A stretch of 27,416 nt of DNA, taken from NCBI GenBank assembly GCA_963645945.1, contig CAVIUA010000034.1:1-27416 (forward strand), in the 5' to 3' direction. This document shows positions 15,554 through 22,580 of this stretch, piece after piece. The position numbers and the translations under genes are program-made. Source of the stretch: CAG-877 sp963645945. GTDB lineage: Bacteria; Bacillota_I; Bacilli_A; RF39; UBA660. The first letter of the stretch is position 1, and every line of letters begins with the position of its first letter. The notes below the pieces were generated by a model. That model saw only the letters and a list, made by a program, of their open reading frames with translations. It was not told where the DNA came from and searched no databases.

Positions 15554-16084
15554 TTAAACCTCCAAATATTTAATTAAATCATCTTTTTTTTCAAATATTT
15601 TTATATAATTCAAAATAGAATAATCATTAAATTTCTCATTGATAAGTTTTTTTATAAATTTAATCAAATCATCATAATATCCATCTTGATTATAAATAAT
15701 TATTTCTTTAGTACTTTCAATAGTACGATTATCTTCTAACATACCAAATAATTCAGCTAAACTCCCTGTACCACCAGGAAGAATAAGTATCTTAGAAGCA
15801 TTTTTATAAATGATTTCAGTTCTATCAAAAGTACTTTCTACATAATTACAATCTACATTATATAAATTTACATCTTCATTATATAATTTCAATGTATAAA
15901 CTTTTATCTTTTTTTTAGCTTCACTAAAATTATTTAATATTTTTCCAAACATACCTTCTTTTGAAATACCACCTATAATTAAATCATATCCATAATCAGC
16001 TAAAGTTTTACTTATAAAATCCGCATCATCGATATATTTTTTATTTATTTTTACTTTTGAAGAACAACCTATAAATATATTAAT
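15554..16084 (-). CDS. LOG-family nucleotide phosphoribohydrolase-like protein (possible AUU start)
   Basis: About 176 residues. A Rossmann-like start (INIFIGCSSKVKI) and the family motif LPGGTGSLAEL (PGG-x-G-T/S-x-x-E) point to the LOG/'lysine decarboxylase-like' family. Enzymes of this family cleave nucleoside 5'-monophosphates to base and ribose phosphate; the exact substrate is unknown. The only good ribosome site, GAGGGTG (16090-16096), lies 5 nt before ATT (16082-16084), which also aligns with the family N terminus, so an AUU start is proposed. The alternative is TTG at 16105, embedded in the terminator T-run without a ribosome site. It lies between the T-box and glyQS, so it should be induced by glycine-tRNA starvation. 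Confidence 0.72.
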   Translation of the reverse strand: MNIFIGCSSKVKINKKYIDDADFISKTLADYGYDLIIGGISKEGMFGKILNNFSEAKKKIKVYTLKLYNEDVNLYNVDCNYVESTFDRTEIIYKNASKILILPGGTGSLAELFGMLEDNRTIESTKEIIIYNQDGYYDDLIKFIKKLINEKFNDYSILNYIKIFEKKDDLIKYLEV

Positions 16085-16097
16085 ATTATCACCCTCT

Positions 16098-16224
16098 AAA
16101 ACCAAAAAACTTCTAGAACATCATAAGGACGAGTATACCCGCGGTTCCACCTTACTTATTCCAGAAGAATCATCTTTAATAATATACTGCTCGAAGCTTT
16201 CCAAGACTCGTCATCACACTTATA
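16098..16224 (-). promoter_or_regulatory. Compact T-box riboswitch upstream of LOG-glyQS
   Basis: AAGGTGGAACCGCGGG (minus strand, near 16137-16152) is the T-box sequence that pairs with the uncharged tRNA acceptor end. TAAGG before it pairs with CCTTA after it (antiterminator helix). CTTCTGGAA upstream and TTCTAGAAG downstream pair over 9 bp with one G-U, directly followed by TTTTTTGGTTTT, the terminator. Only about 74 nt separate the predicted transcription start from the T-box, less than a standard Stem I plus linker, so Stem I must be short. I could not place a glycine specifier codon with confidence; glycine is inferred from the downstream synthetase. Confidence 0.88.
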
Positions 16225-16230
16225 AATCAT

Positions 16231-16259
16231 ATAATACTTTCATTTTACTTATTTGTCAA
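16231..16259 (-). promoter_or_regulatory. Promoter of the T-box-LOG-glyQS operon
   Basis: TTGACA (16254-16259), 17-nt spacer, TATTAT (16231-16236), directly downstream of the phosphatase-like gene. Confidence 0.85.
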
Positions 16260-16276
16260 TATCTGATATATCATAT

Positions 16277-16789
16277 TCATCCAGGTTGCCAATCACCGGT
16301 ATTACGCCAATCATTTTTAATAGCTTCTTCAAAACTAATATTCTTAGTCAGAACTTCTATTGCTAACTGTGGAGCTCTATGAGCAACAATACCTACAGTC
16401 TTATCATTATACTTAGTAACTAAATCATCTAAAAAAGATTTAACTCTACTTCTTACATCTTCTAAAGATTCTCCATTGGGAAATGGCTCATTAATATGTT
16501 CTTCATACACAACTAATTTCTTATCTCCACCATCTAAATGCCCATAATTACATTCTCTAAGTCTTTCATCTTGAATCTTTAAAACATCAGGAAAAGCAAT
16601 ATTACTAGACTCAATTGCTCTTATCAAATCAGATGTAAATATAACATCAAACTTAACATCACTACGTACCTTACCTAAATTCCTAGCTTGTTCTCTTCCC
16701 AAGTCATTAAGTTCGACTTGTTTCCAACCCGAACATTTCTTACTAGCATTATCATAAGTAGTACCATGTACAAAATAAATGATCTTCAT
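16277..16789 (-). CDS. Histidine-phosphatase (phosphoglycerate mutase-like) family protein with altered RHG motif
   Basis: The 170-residue protein has the fold signatures of the family: the N-terminal catalytic strand IIYFVHGTT, L-N-D-L-G-x-x-Q-A-R-N-L, the FTSDLIRAIESS segment, ERLRECNYGHLDG, and the second catalytic histidine in GIVAHRAPQ. The canonical R-H-G is V-H-G here: the phospho-accepting histidine is kept but the preceding phosphate-binding arginine is lost. Activity may therefore be weak or different. The substrate is unknown. ATG 16789 was chosen since GAAGG sits 9 nt upstream; the upstream ATGs at 16798 and 16795 overlap the recO stop region. It follows recO directly. Confidence 0.85.
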   Translation of the reverse strand: MKIIYFVHGTTYDNASKKCSGWKQVELNDLGREQARNLGKVRSDVKFDVIFTSDLIRAIESSNIAFPDVLKIQDERLRECNYGHLDGGDKKLVVYEEHINEPFPNGESLEDVRSRVKSFLDDLVTKYNDKTVGIVAHRAPQLAIEVLTKNISFEEAIKNDWRNTGDWQPG

Positions 16790-16794
16790 ATACA

Positions 16795-17538
16795 TCATCC
16801 TTCTACTAATTGATTAATTCTCTTTACAAAATCCTTACTCTTTAAATATAAACCTGTATATTTTTGATAGTATTCATCCAAAAACTGATTAATTTCTTTA
16901 CTAACTAAACTTGAAACATCTAACTTAGTAATATTTTTTATATCAACATAATAATATAACCTAATCATCTTAATAGTCTTTTCACTTACTAATCCTTCAT
17001 TATTATAACAATTCCTACAAATATAACCAAAGGAATCAGTACTAAGTGTAACAATTCCTTTGTCAGATCCACATTTACTACAATAATCAATACAAGGTTT
17101 AACACCTAAAAAATCTAAAAGTTTTAATTCCAAAATATTTGTAAGAACTAAAGGATTAAATCCTTCTTCTAACTTTCCCAAAGAATCTCTAAGTAAATAA
17201 AAAATATTATTATCATCATTTTGTTTAAATACTTGCATAACAAGATCCATCATATAAGAAGCATAACTAACTCTTTCTAAATCTAAAAGTATATTAGAAT
17301 AAGCATTAATAACATCAACACCAATTAAAGTAGAAAGTCCATCTTTTTTATAATAAACATGAAAAGTACCATAAATCATCTTCCTACTAACACTTCTAAG
17401 TTTACTTTTCATATTTCTAGATCCTTTAGACATAACACCTATAAGACCATATTTATCAGTTAAAACATTAAGTATTTTACTTGATTCACTATAATTAGTT
17501 TCACTTAAAACAATTCCTTCAAAACTTTCAATTGTCAA
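16795..17538 (-). CDS. recO: DNA repair protein RecO
   Basis: RecO works with RecR to load RecA at gaps and anneals strands. The 247-residue protein has an N-terminal OB-fold beginning TIESFEGIVLSETNYSESS, the segment LRSVSRKMIYGTFHVYYKK, and a zinc site of four cysteines (CSKCGSDKG and CRNCYN). The start is TTG at 17538, downstream of a GAAGAAGTGATG region that also ends yqzL. era-yqzL-recO is the conserved order. Confidence 0.94.
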   Translation of the reverse strand: MTIESFEGIVLSETNYSESSKILNVLTDKYGLIGVMSKGSRNMKSKLRSVSRKMIYGTFHVYYKKDGLSTLIGVDVINAYSNILLDLERVSYASYMMDLVMQVFKQNDDNNIFYLLRDSLGKLEEGFNPLVLTNILELKLLDFLGVKPCIDYCSKCGSDKGIVTLSTDSFGYICRNCYNNEGLVSEKTIKMIRLYYYVDIKNITKLDVSSLVSKEINQFLDEYYQKYTGLYLKSKDFVKRINQLVEG

Positions 17539-17544
17539 AACACA

Positions 17545-17628
17545 TCACTTCTTCTCTATTTGTTGTAACAAATTATAATATTTAATATCTCCAGTTTTCT
17601 TAAATAAATTCCAAAGTATTTGACTCAT
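17545..17628 (-). CDS. yqzL: YqzL-like small protein
   Basis: This 27-codon gene lies between era and recO. The product begins MSQILWNLFKKTGDIKYY and ends IEKK, matching the YqzL pattern (W-x-x-F-x-x-T-G-x-x-x-x-Y) of Bacillus, where a YqzL gene also sits between era and recO. It lacks the C-terminal extension of the Bacillus protein (about 47 residues). AGAGGTG lies 5 nt before the ATG. Function is unknown. Confidence 0.82.
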   Translation of the reverse strand: MSQILWNLFKKTGDIKYYNLLQQIEKK

Positions 17629-17683
17629 AAAATCACCTCTATTAATATAGTGATAATTTTATAAAAATCTTATACATAATTAA

Positions 17684-18574
17684 TTACATATCTTCTTCTT
17701 TTAATCCTAATTCTAAAAAGTACTTCTCTTGATCTCGCCAATTCTTTAAAGTTTTTACATAAGTTTCTAAATATACTTTTTTACCTAAAAACTCTTCCAT
17801 ATCATATCTTGCTCTTGTACCAATTTCTTTTAACATTTGTCCTTGTTTACCAATAATTATTTTCTTTATATTATCTCTATCAACAACTATTAAAACTTGA
17901 ATATGAACAGTCTTTTCATCTTCTTCATAATTTTCTACATAACAAGTTACTGTATGTGGAACTTCATCTCTTGTAAGTTCTAATATTTTTTCTCTTACAA
18001 ACTCACTAATAATAAATCTTGTTGTAACATTAGTAAGTTCTTCTTCAGAATATATTGCTTCTGACTCTGGTAAATATTTTTTTATACAGTCTATTAATAG
18101 TTTAATATTATCATCTTTTAAAGCTGATATTGGTATTATTTCTTTAAAGTCATATAATTCTTTTAACTCATTGATTCTTTCTAATAAAACACTTTTATCT
18201 TTTACTAAATCAATTTTATTAAGTAATAAAAATACTACAGCATCTTTTTCCTTAAATTTATCTAATATAAACTTATCGCCTTTTCCAAATCCTTTTGAAA
18301 TATCCACTAAAAATAATATTACATCTACATCTTCAGTATAAGTATAAGCTTTCTTATTCATTAAAGTTCCAAGTTTATCATTAGGTTTATGAATACCAGG
18401 AGTATCTACAAATATAATTTGTGAATCATCATCATTATAAATTCCTTGAATAATATTTCTTGTTGTACCAGACACATTTGAAGTAATCGCAAGTTTCATT
18501 CCTAACACACTGTTAAGTAAAGTACTTTTACCAACATTTGGTCTTCCAACTAAACTAACAAATCCACATTTCAT
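17684..18574 (-). CDS. era: GTPase Era
   Basis: Era is a ribosome-assembly GTPase that binds the 3' end of 16S rRNA. The 296-residue protein has the G1 motif GRPNVGKST, switch region TTRNIIQG, G3 DTPGIHKP, G4 NKID, G5 SAL, and a C-terminal KH domain with IIIGKQGQMLKEIG. It overlaps cdd by 4 nt (ATGA). Confidence 0.98.
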   Translation of the reverse strand: MKCGFVSLVGRPNVGKSTLLNSVLGMKLAITSNVSGTTRNIIQGIYNDDDSQIIFVDTPGIHKPNDKLGTLMNKKAYTYTEDVDVILFLVDISKGFGKGDKFILDKFKEKDAVVFLLLNKIDLVKDKSVLLERINELKELYDFKEIIPISALKDDNIKLLIDCIKKYLPESEAIYSEEELTNVTTRFIISEFVREKILELTRDEVPHTVTCYVENYEEDEKTVHIQVLIVVDRDNIKKIIIGKQGQMLKEIGTRARYDMEEFLGKKVYLETYVKTLKNWRDQEKYFLELGLKEEDM

Positions 18575-18957
18575 TTTAAATCATCACTTCCAAATGGATA
18601 AGGACAAATATCCTCTACTTTATATTCTTTATATTCACCTGTTGTTGCATAACATCTAATAATAGCGTCCTTATCAAACAACTCAGAAATTACTTGTCTA
18701 CATAAAAAACAAGGCATTCCTATCTTACCTGATGAAACCATTATATTTAATTCTTTAAAGTCATATCTTTTATATCCTGCAGAAATTGCTGAAACAATAG
18801 CACTTCTTTCCGCACATATTGCTGCTCCATAACTAGCATTTTCTACGTTAACACCATAAAAACCTTTACCATCCTTAGCAACTAAAACAGCACTAACTGC
18901 ATAATTAGAATAAGGTGAATAACTATTATTTAATAACTCTAATAACTTTTCTTTCAT
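18571..18957 (-). CDS. cdd: Cytidine deaminase
   Basis: It converts cytidine and deoxycytidine to uridine and deoxyuridine in pyrimidine salvage. The 128-residue homotetrameric-type enzyme has the catalytic CAERSA (zinc cysteine and proton-shuttle glutamate) and the second zinc pair in PCFLCRQV. It starts within the 3' end of dgkA (4-nt overlap) and overlaps era by 4 nt. Confidence 0.97.
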   Translation of the reverse strand: MKEKLLELLNNSYSPYSNYAVSAVLVAKDGKGFYGVNVENASYGAAICAERSAIVSAISAGYKRYDFKELNIMVSSGKIGMPCFLCRQVISELFDKDAIIRCYATTGEYKEYKVEDICPYPFGSDDLK

Positions 18958-19364
18958 AATAAGCCTCCTACAAAATTAATTAACTTTGGTACAAATATAA
19001 TTAAACCAATGATAGCTGAAATAATAGCCATCATAAGTACTCCTGCACTCGCTGTATCTTTAGTCGCTTTTGCTAAAGGATGAATTTCAGAAGATGCTAA
19101 ATCAACTAAATACTCTATTGAAGTATTAAAAAACTCTGCCATTAAAACTAAACCAATAAGTATTAAACAAACTAACCATTCAACATAACTTATTTTTAAA
19201 ATGAAGCCAAACAAAATAACTAAACAAGCTATAACACTATGTATCTTTAAATTTTGTTCTCCTATATAAGCTTGTACAATTCCTTCAAAAGCATACTTAA
19301 AACTATTAGTTAATCTTTTTTTATCTAACTTTAAATTTTTAATTTTTTTATCTTGTGATCCCAT
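18954..19364 (-). CDS. dgkA: Undecaprenol/diacylglycerol kinase (DgkA family)
   Basis: This is a small integral membrane kinase; in Gram-positives it phosphorylates undecaprenol for cell-wall lipid recycling. The 136-residue protein has FKYAFEGIVQAYIGEQNLKIH at the N terminus, three TM helices, and the family signature EFFNTSIEYLVDL with HPLAKATKDTASAGVL. It overlaps ybeY by 17 nt and cdd by 4 nt. Confidence 0.95.
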   Translation of the reverse strand: MGSQDKKIKNLKLDKKRLTNSFKYAFEGIVQAYIGEQNLKIHSVIACLVILFGFILKISYVEWLVCLILIGLVLMAEFFNTSIEYLVDLASSEIHPLAKATKDTASAGVLMMAIISAIIGLIIFVPKLINFVGGLL

Positions 19365-19797
19365 ATGCTTCTAATACCTCCTCTTGTTTAGCAAACATAA
19401 TCCTTTCATCTTCTTTAGTCATATGATCATAGCCAAGTAAATGATAAAAACCATGAACTGCCAAAAAAGATAATTCACGAAGTAAAGAATGACCATATTC
19501 TTCTGCCTGAGACATAGCTTTGTCTATTGAAATATAAATATCTCCAAGAATTCTCTCATCAGTAGGTATAACTAAACTATCATCATCTTCCAATGCAAAA
19601 GTAATAACATCAGTCTCCCTATCTATATGACGATAATCCTTATTAAGTTCATGAATATAATCATTATCAACTATAATTAAATTAAATATTGTATTAACCA
19701 AGTTCTCCTTTTTAACAGCACTCTTTAATACATCTTCTACTGTTTTTAATTCTTCAATCTCTCTATCAGTTTGATTAAAAATACTAATACTACCCAT
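19348..19797 (-). CDS. ybeY: Endoribonuclease YbeY
   Basis: YbeY is a zinc-dependent RNase for 16S rRNA 3'-end maturation and ribosome quality control. The 149-residue protein ends with the signature HGFYHLLGYDH, supplying three zinc-binding histidines, preceded by RETDVITFAL and GDIYIS. The start at 19797 has AGGAGG 5 nt upstream; the longer hydrophobic N terminus possible from 19866 overlaps the VanZ-like gene and has no ribosome site. Confidence 0.95.
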   Translation of the reverse strand: MGSISIFNQTDREIEELKTVEDVLKSAVKKENLVNTIFNLIIVDNDYIHELNKDYRHIDRETDVITFALEDDDSLVIPTDERILGDIYISIDKAMSQAEEYGHSLLRELSFLAVHGFYHLLGYDHMTKEDERIMFAKQEEVLEAYGITR

Positions 19798-19805
19798 TTT
19801 TCCTC

Positions 19806-20408
19806 CTATAATAAAACAAATAATAATCCAAGTAATACACAAATTGAAATAATATTTAAGAACCATTCGCTCTTGAATATATTAGGTAACTTACTACCAA
19901 GAATATCAAGTATATGATATATATAAAAACCGAGTACTCCACCAAGTATATTTAAAATAATATCATCAACATCAAAAACTCTTCCAATAATTAATTGAAC
20001 AGTTTCAATAGAAACAGATGTCAAAATAGTTAAACACAATGGCAAAGTCAACTTCTTACTTTTTAAATAATAACTAGCAAAAAATCCATAAGGTAAAAAC
20101 ATAATCATATTACCTAATACATTCTTGAAGAAAAGTCGACTGCCCATATTATAACGCAATATTTCCCTAAAAGGAATAAAATTATTACTAGACCAAGTAA
20201 CATCATCTTGGAAAGTAACAACTTGGAACAAAGACATAATATAAATCAAAAAAGATAAGCTTAATAACTCATTATATAAAACTACTCTTTCTTTATTTTT
20301 AATTAGATAACTAAGTCTTAAAGAAACTATCACAACACAAGCAATTAAAACCATCGGCCAAGTAATATCAATAACACCTTGTAATGTAGTAGTAATTGGT
20401 CCTAACAT
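19806..20408 (-). CDS. VanZ-family membrane protein
   Basis: About 200 residues, with four to five TM helices. The VanZ signatures are present: NNFIPFREI, a N-x-x-M-F-L-P-Y-G-F segment after a TM helix, and SVSIETVQLIIGRVFDVDD with a following ILGGVLGF. VanZ proteins are linked to teicoplanin resistance, but most chromosomal members have no proven role. In Bacillus the phoH-yqfF pair occupies this place between yqfD and ybeY; here it is this gene. ATG 20408 is preceded by AAGGAG; yqfD ends just before it. Confidence 0.9.
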   Translation of the reverse strand: MLGPITTTLQGVIDITWPMVLIACVVIVSLRLSYLIKNKERVVLYNELLSLSFLIYIMSLFQVVTFQDDVTWSSNNFIPFREILRYNMGSRLFFKNVLGNMIMFLPYGFFASYYLKSKKLTLPLCLTILTSVSIETVQLIIGRVFDVDDIILNILGGVLGFYIYHILDILGSKLPNIFKSEWFLNIISICVLLGLLFVLL

Positions 20409-20413
20409 TAATA

Positions 20414-21562
20414 TCACTCTCCTTGTACAATTTCTTCATAATCTAAATAATCCGTAATATCTTCCTTTACTTTAAAAAACACTTCTACTATTATTTTACT
20501 ATTTTTCTTATACTTTTTCAAAACTTTTTTACTTACTATCTCACCAGTATTACCCAGCTTATTAGCAAGTTTATTTGTCGCTAAAGAAATAGCGTCTTTT
20601 TCTACATTTTCCAAAGTATAAGTTTTACTCTTAATCTTTGTTTCAAAATAACTAGTAAAGTCCAAACTAATAGGTAGTAAATTATTAGAAATTATTGAAT
20701 AAGATTCTCTCTTATAACTCTTAAAATGTGAAAATAAATGAAATTCTTTATTTAAAAATTTAAATTCTAATTGCTTTTTAACTCGACCAGTAACATTCTC
20801 TTCTCTATAATTAACCGGAATATCTAAAGAAACTAAATACCAAACTTCTCCATAAACTTTACCTGTAGCACACTTTTGAGCAACTATTTTTTCTTTATTA
20901 TAAATAACACCAGATACTATAATATCCCCTTTTTTAACATAATCCAACTTCTTTTTTAGCACTTCCCCTTCAGTAGCTTCTATTCCAAGTATCATAGCGT
21001 CTTTCTTTGCCACAATATTTCTTCTAACACAAGTTTCTTTATCTTTATTTTTCTTTCTTTGTTCAACCTTTACAATATACTTAGTACCAACACTATCTAT
21101 TTCTAACCATTCGATATCATTCTTCTCATCACTTAAAATTTTATTAACAATTTTTTCTTTTTTTGCATAATTAACTTTAAAATTATATTTTTTAATTCCA
21201 TACTTTTTCAAATCATTAAATACTAATTCTCTAATATAAGGATTACTATGTACAACATCTACATCAAAAATAATATTACTTAAAAATATATTTACAAAAA
21301 TACCAAACACAAAAAATATTAAAAATAACAAATATTTTTTAATAACATATTTAACTCTTGCTAAACCAAGTCTCCCAACTACTTGAATTTTATAACTAGT
21401 TTTAATACTCCTAATATCGTCAAGTCCTACATCATCAACAACAATATATATCTTTTTATGTGTTTTTTCTAAATCATAAATATTAATTTTTTTCTTTATA
21501 ATTTTCCTTAAAAAGTAATCGGGATTCCTTCCAGTAATAACTAATTTATATCTATTAATCAT
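20414..21562 (-). CDS. yqfD: Sporulation protein YqfD
   Basis: A mother-cell sporulation protein that, with YqfC, supports early forespore engulfment-stage functions. 382 residues. It shows the family N terminus (V-x-G-x-x-P-x-x-F-L-x-x), one TM helix near residues 85-105 (LFLIFFVFGIFVNIFL), then the extracytoplasmic part with VEQR, NIVAKKDAMILGIEATEGE and VKKGDIIVSG typical of YqfD. It overlaps yqfC by 8 nt. It supports a functional spore pathway. Confidence 0.95.
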   Translation of the reverse strand: MINRYKLVITGRNPDYFLRKIIKKKINIYDLEKTHKKIYIVVDDVGLDDIRSIKTSYKIQVVGRLGLARVKYVIKKYLLFLIFFVFGIFVNIFLSNIIFDVDVVHSNPYIRELVFNDLKKYGIKKYNFKVNYAKKEKIVNKILSDEKNDIEWLEIDSVGTKYIVKVEQRKKNKDKETCVRRNIVAKKDAMILGIEATEGEVLKKKLDYVKKGDIIVSGVIYNKEKIVAQKCATGKVYGEVWYLVSLDIPVNYREENVTGRVKKQLEFKFLNKEFHLFSHFKSYKRESYSIISNNLLPISLDFTSYFETKIKSKTYTLENVEKDAISLATNKLANKLGNTGEIVSKKVLKKYKKNSKIIVEVFFKVKEDITDYLDYEEIVQGE

Positions 21563-21794
21563 ATAATTCCTCTACTGTATATATCTTCCCAGTAATTAAT
21601 ATTTCATTATCTAAAAGTTTATTAAGAATCAAATTTTCTCCCTTTATAACAATTAAATTATCACCAGTATCAACCGAAATATGTTTATTACTAAGTGTCA
21701 AAATCTCTAAATAATTAATTATATGTAACCGATCTTTAAAAATAGTTAATCTAAATTCATCATCTCTTATATAATCTCTAATCTTATCTATCAA
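21555..21794 (-). CDS. yqfC: Sporulation protein YqfC
   Basis: A 79-residue YqfC-family protein (IFKDRLHIINYLEILTLSNK, then D-N-L-I-V-I-K-G-E-N-L) encoded immediately before yqfD, the conserved order. The start is taken as TTG 21794 because AGGTG lies 6 nt upstream; a GTG at 21803 sits inside that ribosome site. A sigma-E-like -10 sequence lies directly upstream, fitting its mother-cell expression in Bacillus. Confidence 0.92.
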   Translation of the reverse strand: MIDKIRDYIRDDEFRLTIFKDRLHIINYLEILTLSNKHISVDTGDNLIVIKGENLILNKLLDNEILITGKIYTVEELYD

Positions 21795-21797
21795 TAT

Positions 21798-21819
21798 AAT
21801 CACCTATAAAAGTATATGA
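21798..21819 (-). promoter_or_regulatory. Sporulation (sigma-E/K-like) -10 element fused to the yqfC ribosome site
   Basis: On the minus strand CATATACT (21811-21818) fits the mother-cell -10 consensus CATACAMT in seven of eight positions and is followed after 5 nt by AGGTGAT. All 22 bases are repeated exactly upstream of gerM (26440-26461). No convincing -35 box was found. Confidence 0.45.
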
Positions 21820-21825
21820 TAAATA

Positions 21826-21855
21826 TAAAAAAAATAGAGATTAATAATCTCTATT
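21826..21855 (-). terminator. Terminator of rpsU, overlapping its stop codon
   Basis: A 9-bp stem AATAGAGAT/ATCTCTATT (21847-21855 with 21833-21841, loop of 5) is followed by seven or more T residues on the minus strand. The TAA of rpsU lies in the loop. Confidence 0.9.
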
Positions 21856-22041
21856 GTTAGCACGATTTCTCTTTTGAGAATTTTTAATTCCTTCTTTTTT
21901 AGCAGCTCTTCTTCTAACACCTGGTTTATCATAAGCTTCTCTTTTTCTACATTCTGAAGGGACACCATCTCTTGCCACTTTTTGTTTGAACTTTCTTAGA
22001 GCTTGGTCCAAATTACCTCTAACAGTTACTTTAGTTGCCAT
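21841..22041 (-). CDS. rpsU: 30S ribosomal protein S21
   Basis: S21 is a small basic 30S protein. The product begins MATKVTVRGNLDQALRKFKQ and ends with an Arg/Lys-rich tail (RRRAAKKEGIKNSQKRNR), typical of S21. ATG 22041 was chosen over 22044 because GGGAGGG is 6 nt upstream. It is the first gene of the rpsU-yqfC-yqfD neighbourhood, separated from yqfC by a strong terminator. Confidence 0.96.
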   Translation of the reverse strand: MATKVTVRGNLDQALRKFKQKVARDGVPSECRKREAYDKPGVRRRAAKKEGIKNSQKRNRANNRDY

Positions 22042-22074
22042 CATTATCCCTCCCTTCGTTTTTAACTACAAAGA

Positions 22075-22103
22075 ATTATAACAAAACTTCTCTTGTTTTT
22101 CAA
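22075..22103 (-). promoter_or_regulatory. Sigma-A promoter of rpsU
   Basis: TTGAAA (22098-22103), 17-nt spacer, TATAAT (22075-22080). It lies 17 nt downstream of the last bacteriocin-operon gene, with no clear terminator in between. Confidence 0.85.
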
Positions 22104-22120
22104 CAGATTTTTAGTTTTTT

Positions 22121-22285
22121 TTAACAAAAAGTCCTAAATTTCAACAAATATCGCCCTAAAGAACCGATAAAAGTACCAAATTCATACAAGAATTTAACTA
22201 TTTCATATATAAAAGGCATACTAAAAATTACTATTATTGTAACTATTATCTTCCAATATTTTTTAATAATTATTCTAATGGACAT
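22121..22285 (-). CDS. 54-residue membrane peptide, candidate bacteriocin immunity protein
   Basis: This small gene overlaps the end of the second bacteriocin gene by 16 nt in another frame; GGTGA lies about 10 nt before its ATG. The product has a basic N terminus (MSIRIIIKKYWK), one TM helix (IIVTIIVIFSMPFIY), and an amphipathic C-terminal part FLYEFGTFIGSLGRYLLKF ending in Cys. It has no double-glycine leader. YEFGTFIGSLGR copies the pattern Y-D/E-x-G-x-x-F/I-G-S-x-x-R of the second bacteriocin (YDAGKGFGSSIRR). Last place in the operon, no leader and membrane location suggest immunity; resemblance between bacteriocin and immunity peptide is the inference. A third leaderless bacteriocin is the alternative. 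Confidence 0.62.
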   Translation of the reverse strand: MSIRIIIKKYWKIIVTIIVIFSMPFIYEIVKFLYEFGTFIGSLGRYLLKFRTFC

Positions 22286-22440
22286 AAATTATTTTCACCA
22301 AGTCTTCTTATTGATGAACCAAATCCCTTACCAGCATCATACATCATTCCAATTATCTTTGTAAAAGCATTAATAATTGTACCTGAAACACTACTACCAG
22401 CATATATTTCTTTTAAGTTCATATCACTTTCCTTCTTCAA
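22270..22440 (-). CDS. Class II bacteriocin precursor B (double-glycine-type leader, TTG start)
   Basis: The 56-residue precursor starts at TTG 22440: GGGAGGTG lies 6 nt upstream, and the TTGA overlaps the stop of precursor A. This gives a 15-residue leader MKKESDMNLKEIYAG that aligns residue for residue with the 15-residue leader of precursor A, including the L-x-x-I-x-G/A-G cleavage motif read by C39 peptidases. The mature peptide (about 41 residues) contains IINAFTKIIGMMYDAGKGFG and SSIRRLG, with a GxxxG motif (GKGFG), a basic patch and one Cys near the end (LCPLE). An ATG at 22422 would leave a leader of only about nine residues. Function is inferred from context and pattern. Confidence 0.75.
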   Translation of the reverse strand: MKKESDMNLKEIYAGSSVSGTIINAFTKIIGMMYDAGKGFGSSIRRLGENNLCPLE

Positions 22441-22577
22441 CCATTACACCTCCCTGGATTAGTAAACCCATCAAGTACACCTGAAATAAAAATTATTAAA
22501 GCCGCAATACCAACAAGTGCTAAAGCCGATACCCCACCAGTTATCTTTTGTAATTCTAAATTATTAATCTTCTCCAT
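22437..22577 (-). CDS. Class II bacteriocin precursor A (double-glycine leader)
   Basis: The 46-residue precursor begins with leader MEKINNLELQKITGG, a clear double-glycine leader with conserved L-x-L-x-x-I-x-GG. The mature part of 31 residues is a hydrophobic helix (VSALALVGIAALIIFISG) with a GxxxG motif (GVLDG) and the tail FTNPGRCNG. AAGGGTG precedes the ATG by 4 nt. It lies 3 nt after the HlyD-like gene and overlaps precursor B by 4 nt. GxxxG motifs in both peptides and the tight coupling suggest a two-peptide (class IIb) bacteriocin; this is inference. Confidence 0.82.
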   Translation of the reverse strand: MEKINNLELQKITGGVSALALVGIAALIIFISGVLDGFTNPGRCNG

Positions 22578-22580
22578 AAC

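Noticed and set aside
19798..19866. N-terminal extension of YbeY from 19866
   Set aside because: Overlaps the VanZ-like gene and adds a hydrophobic stretch absent from YbeY; AGGAGG before 19797 decides the start.
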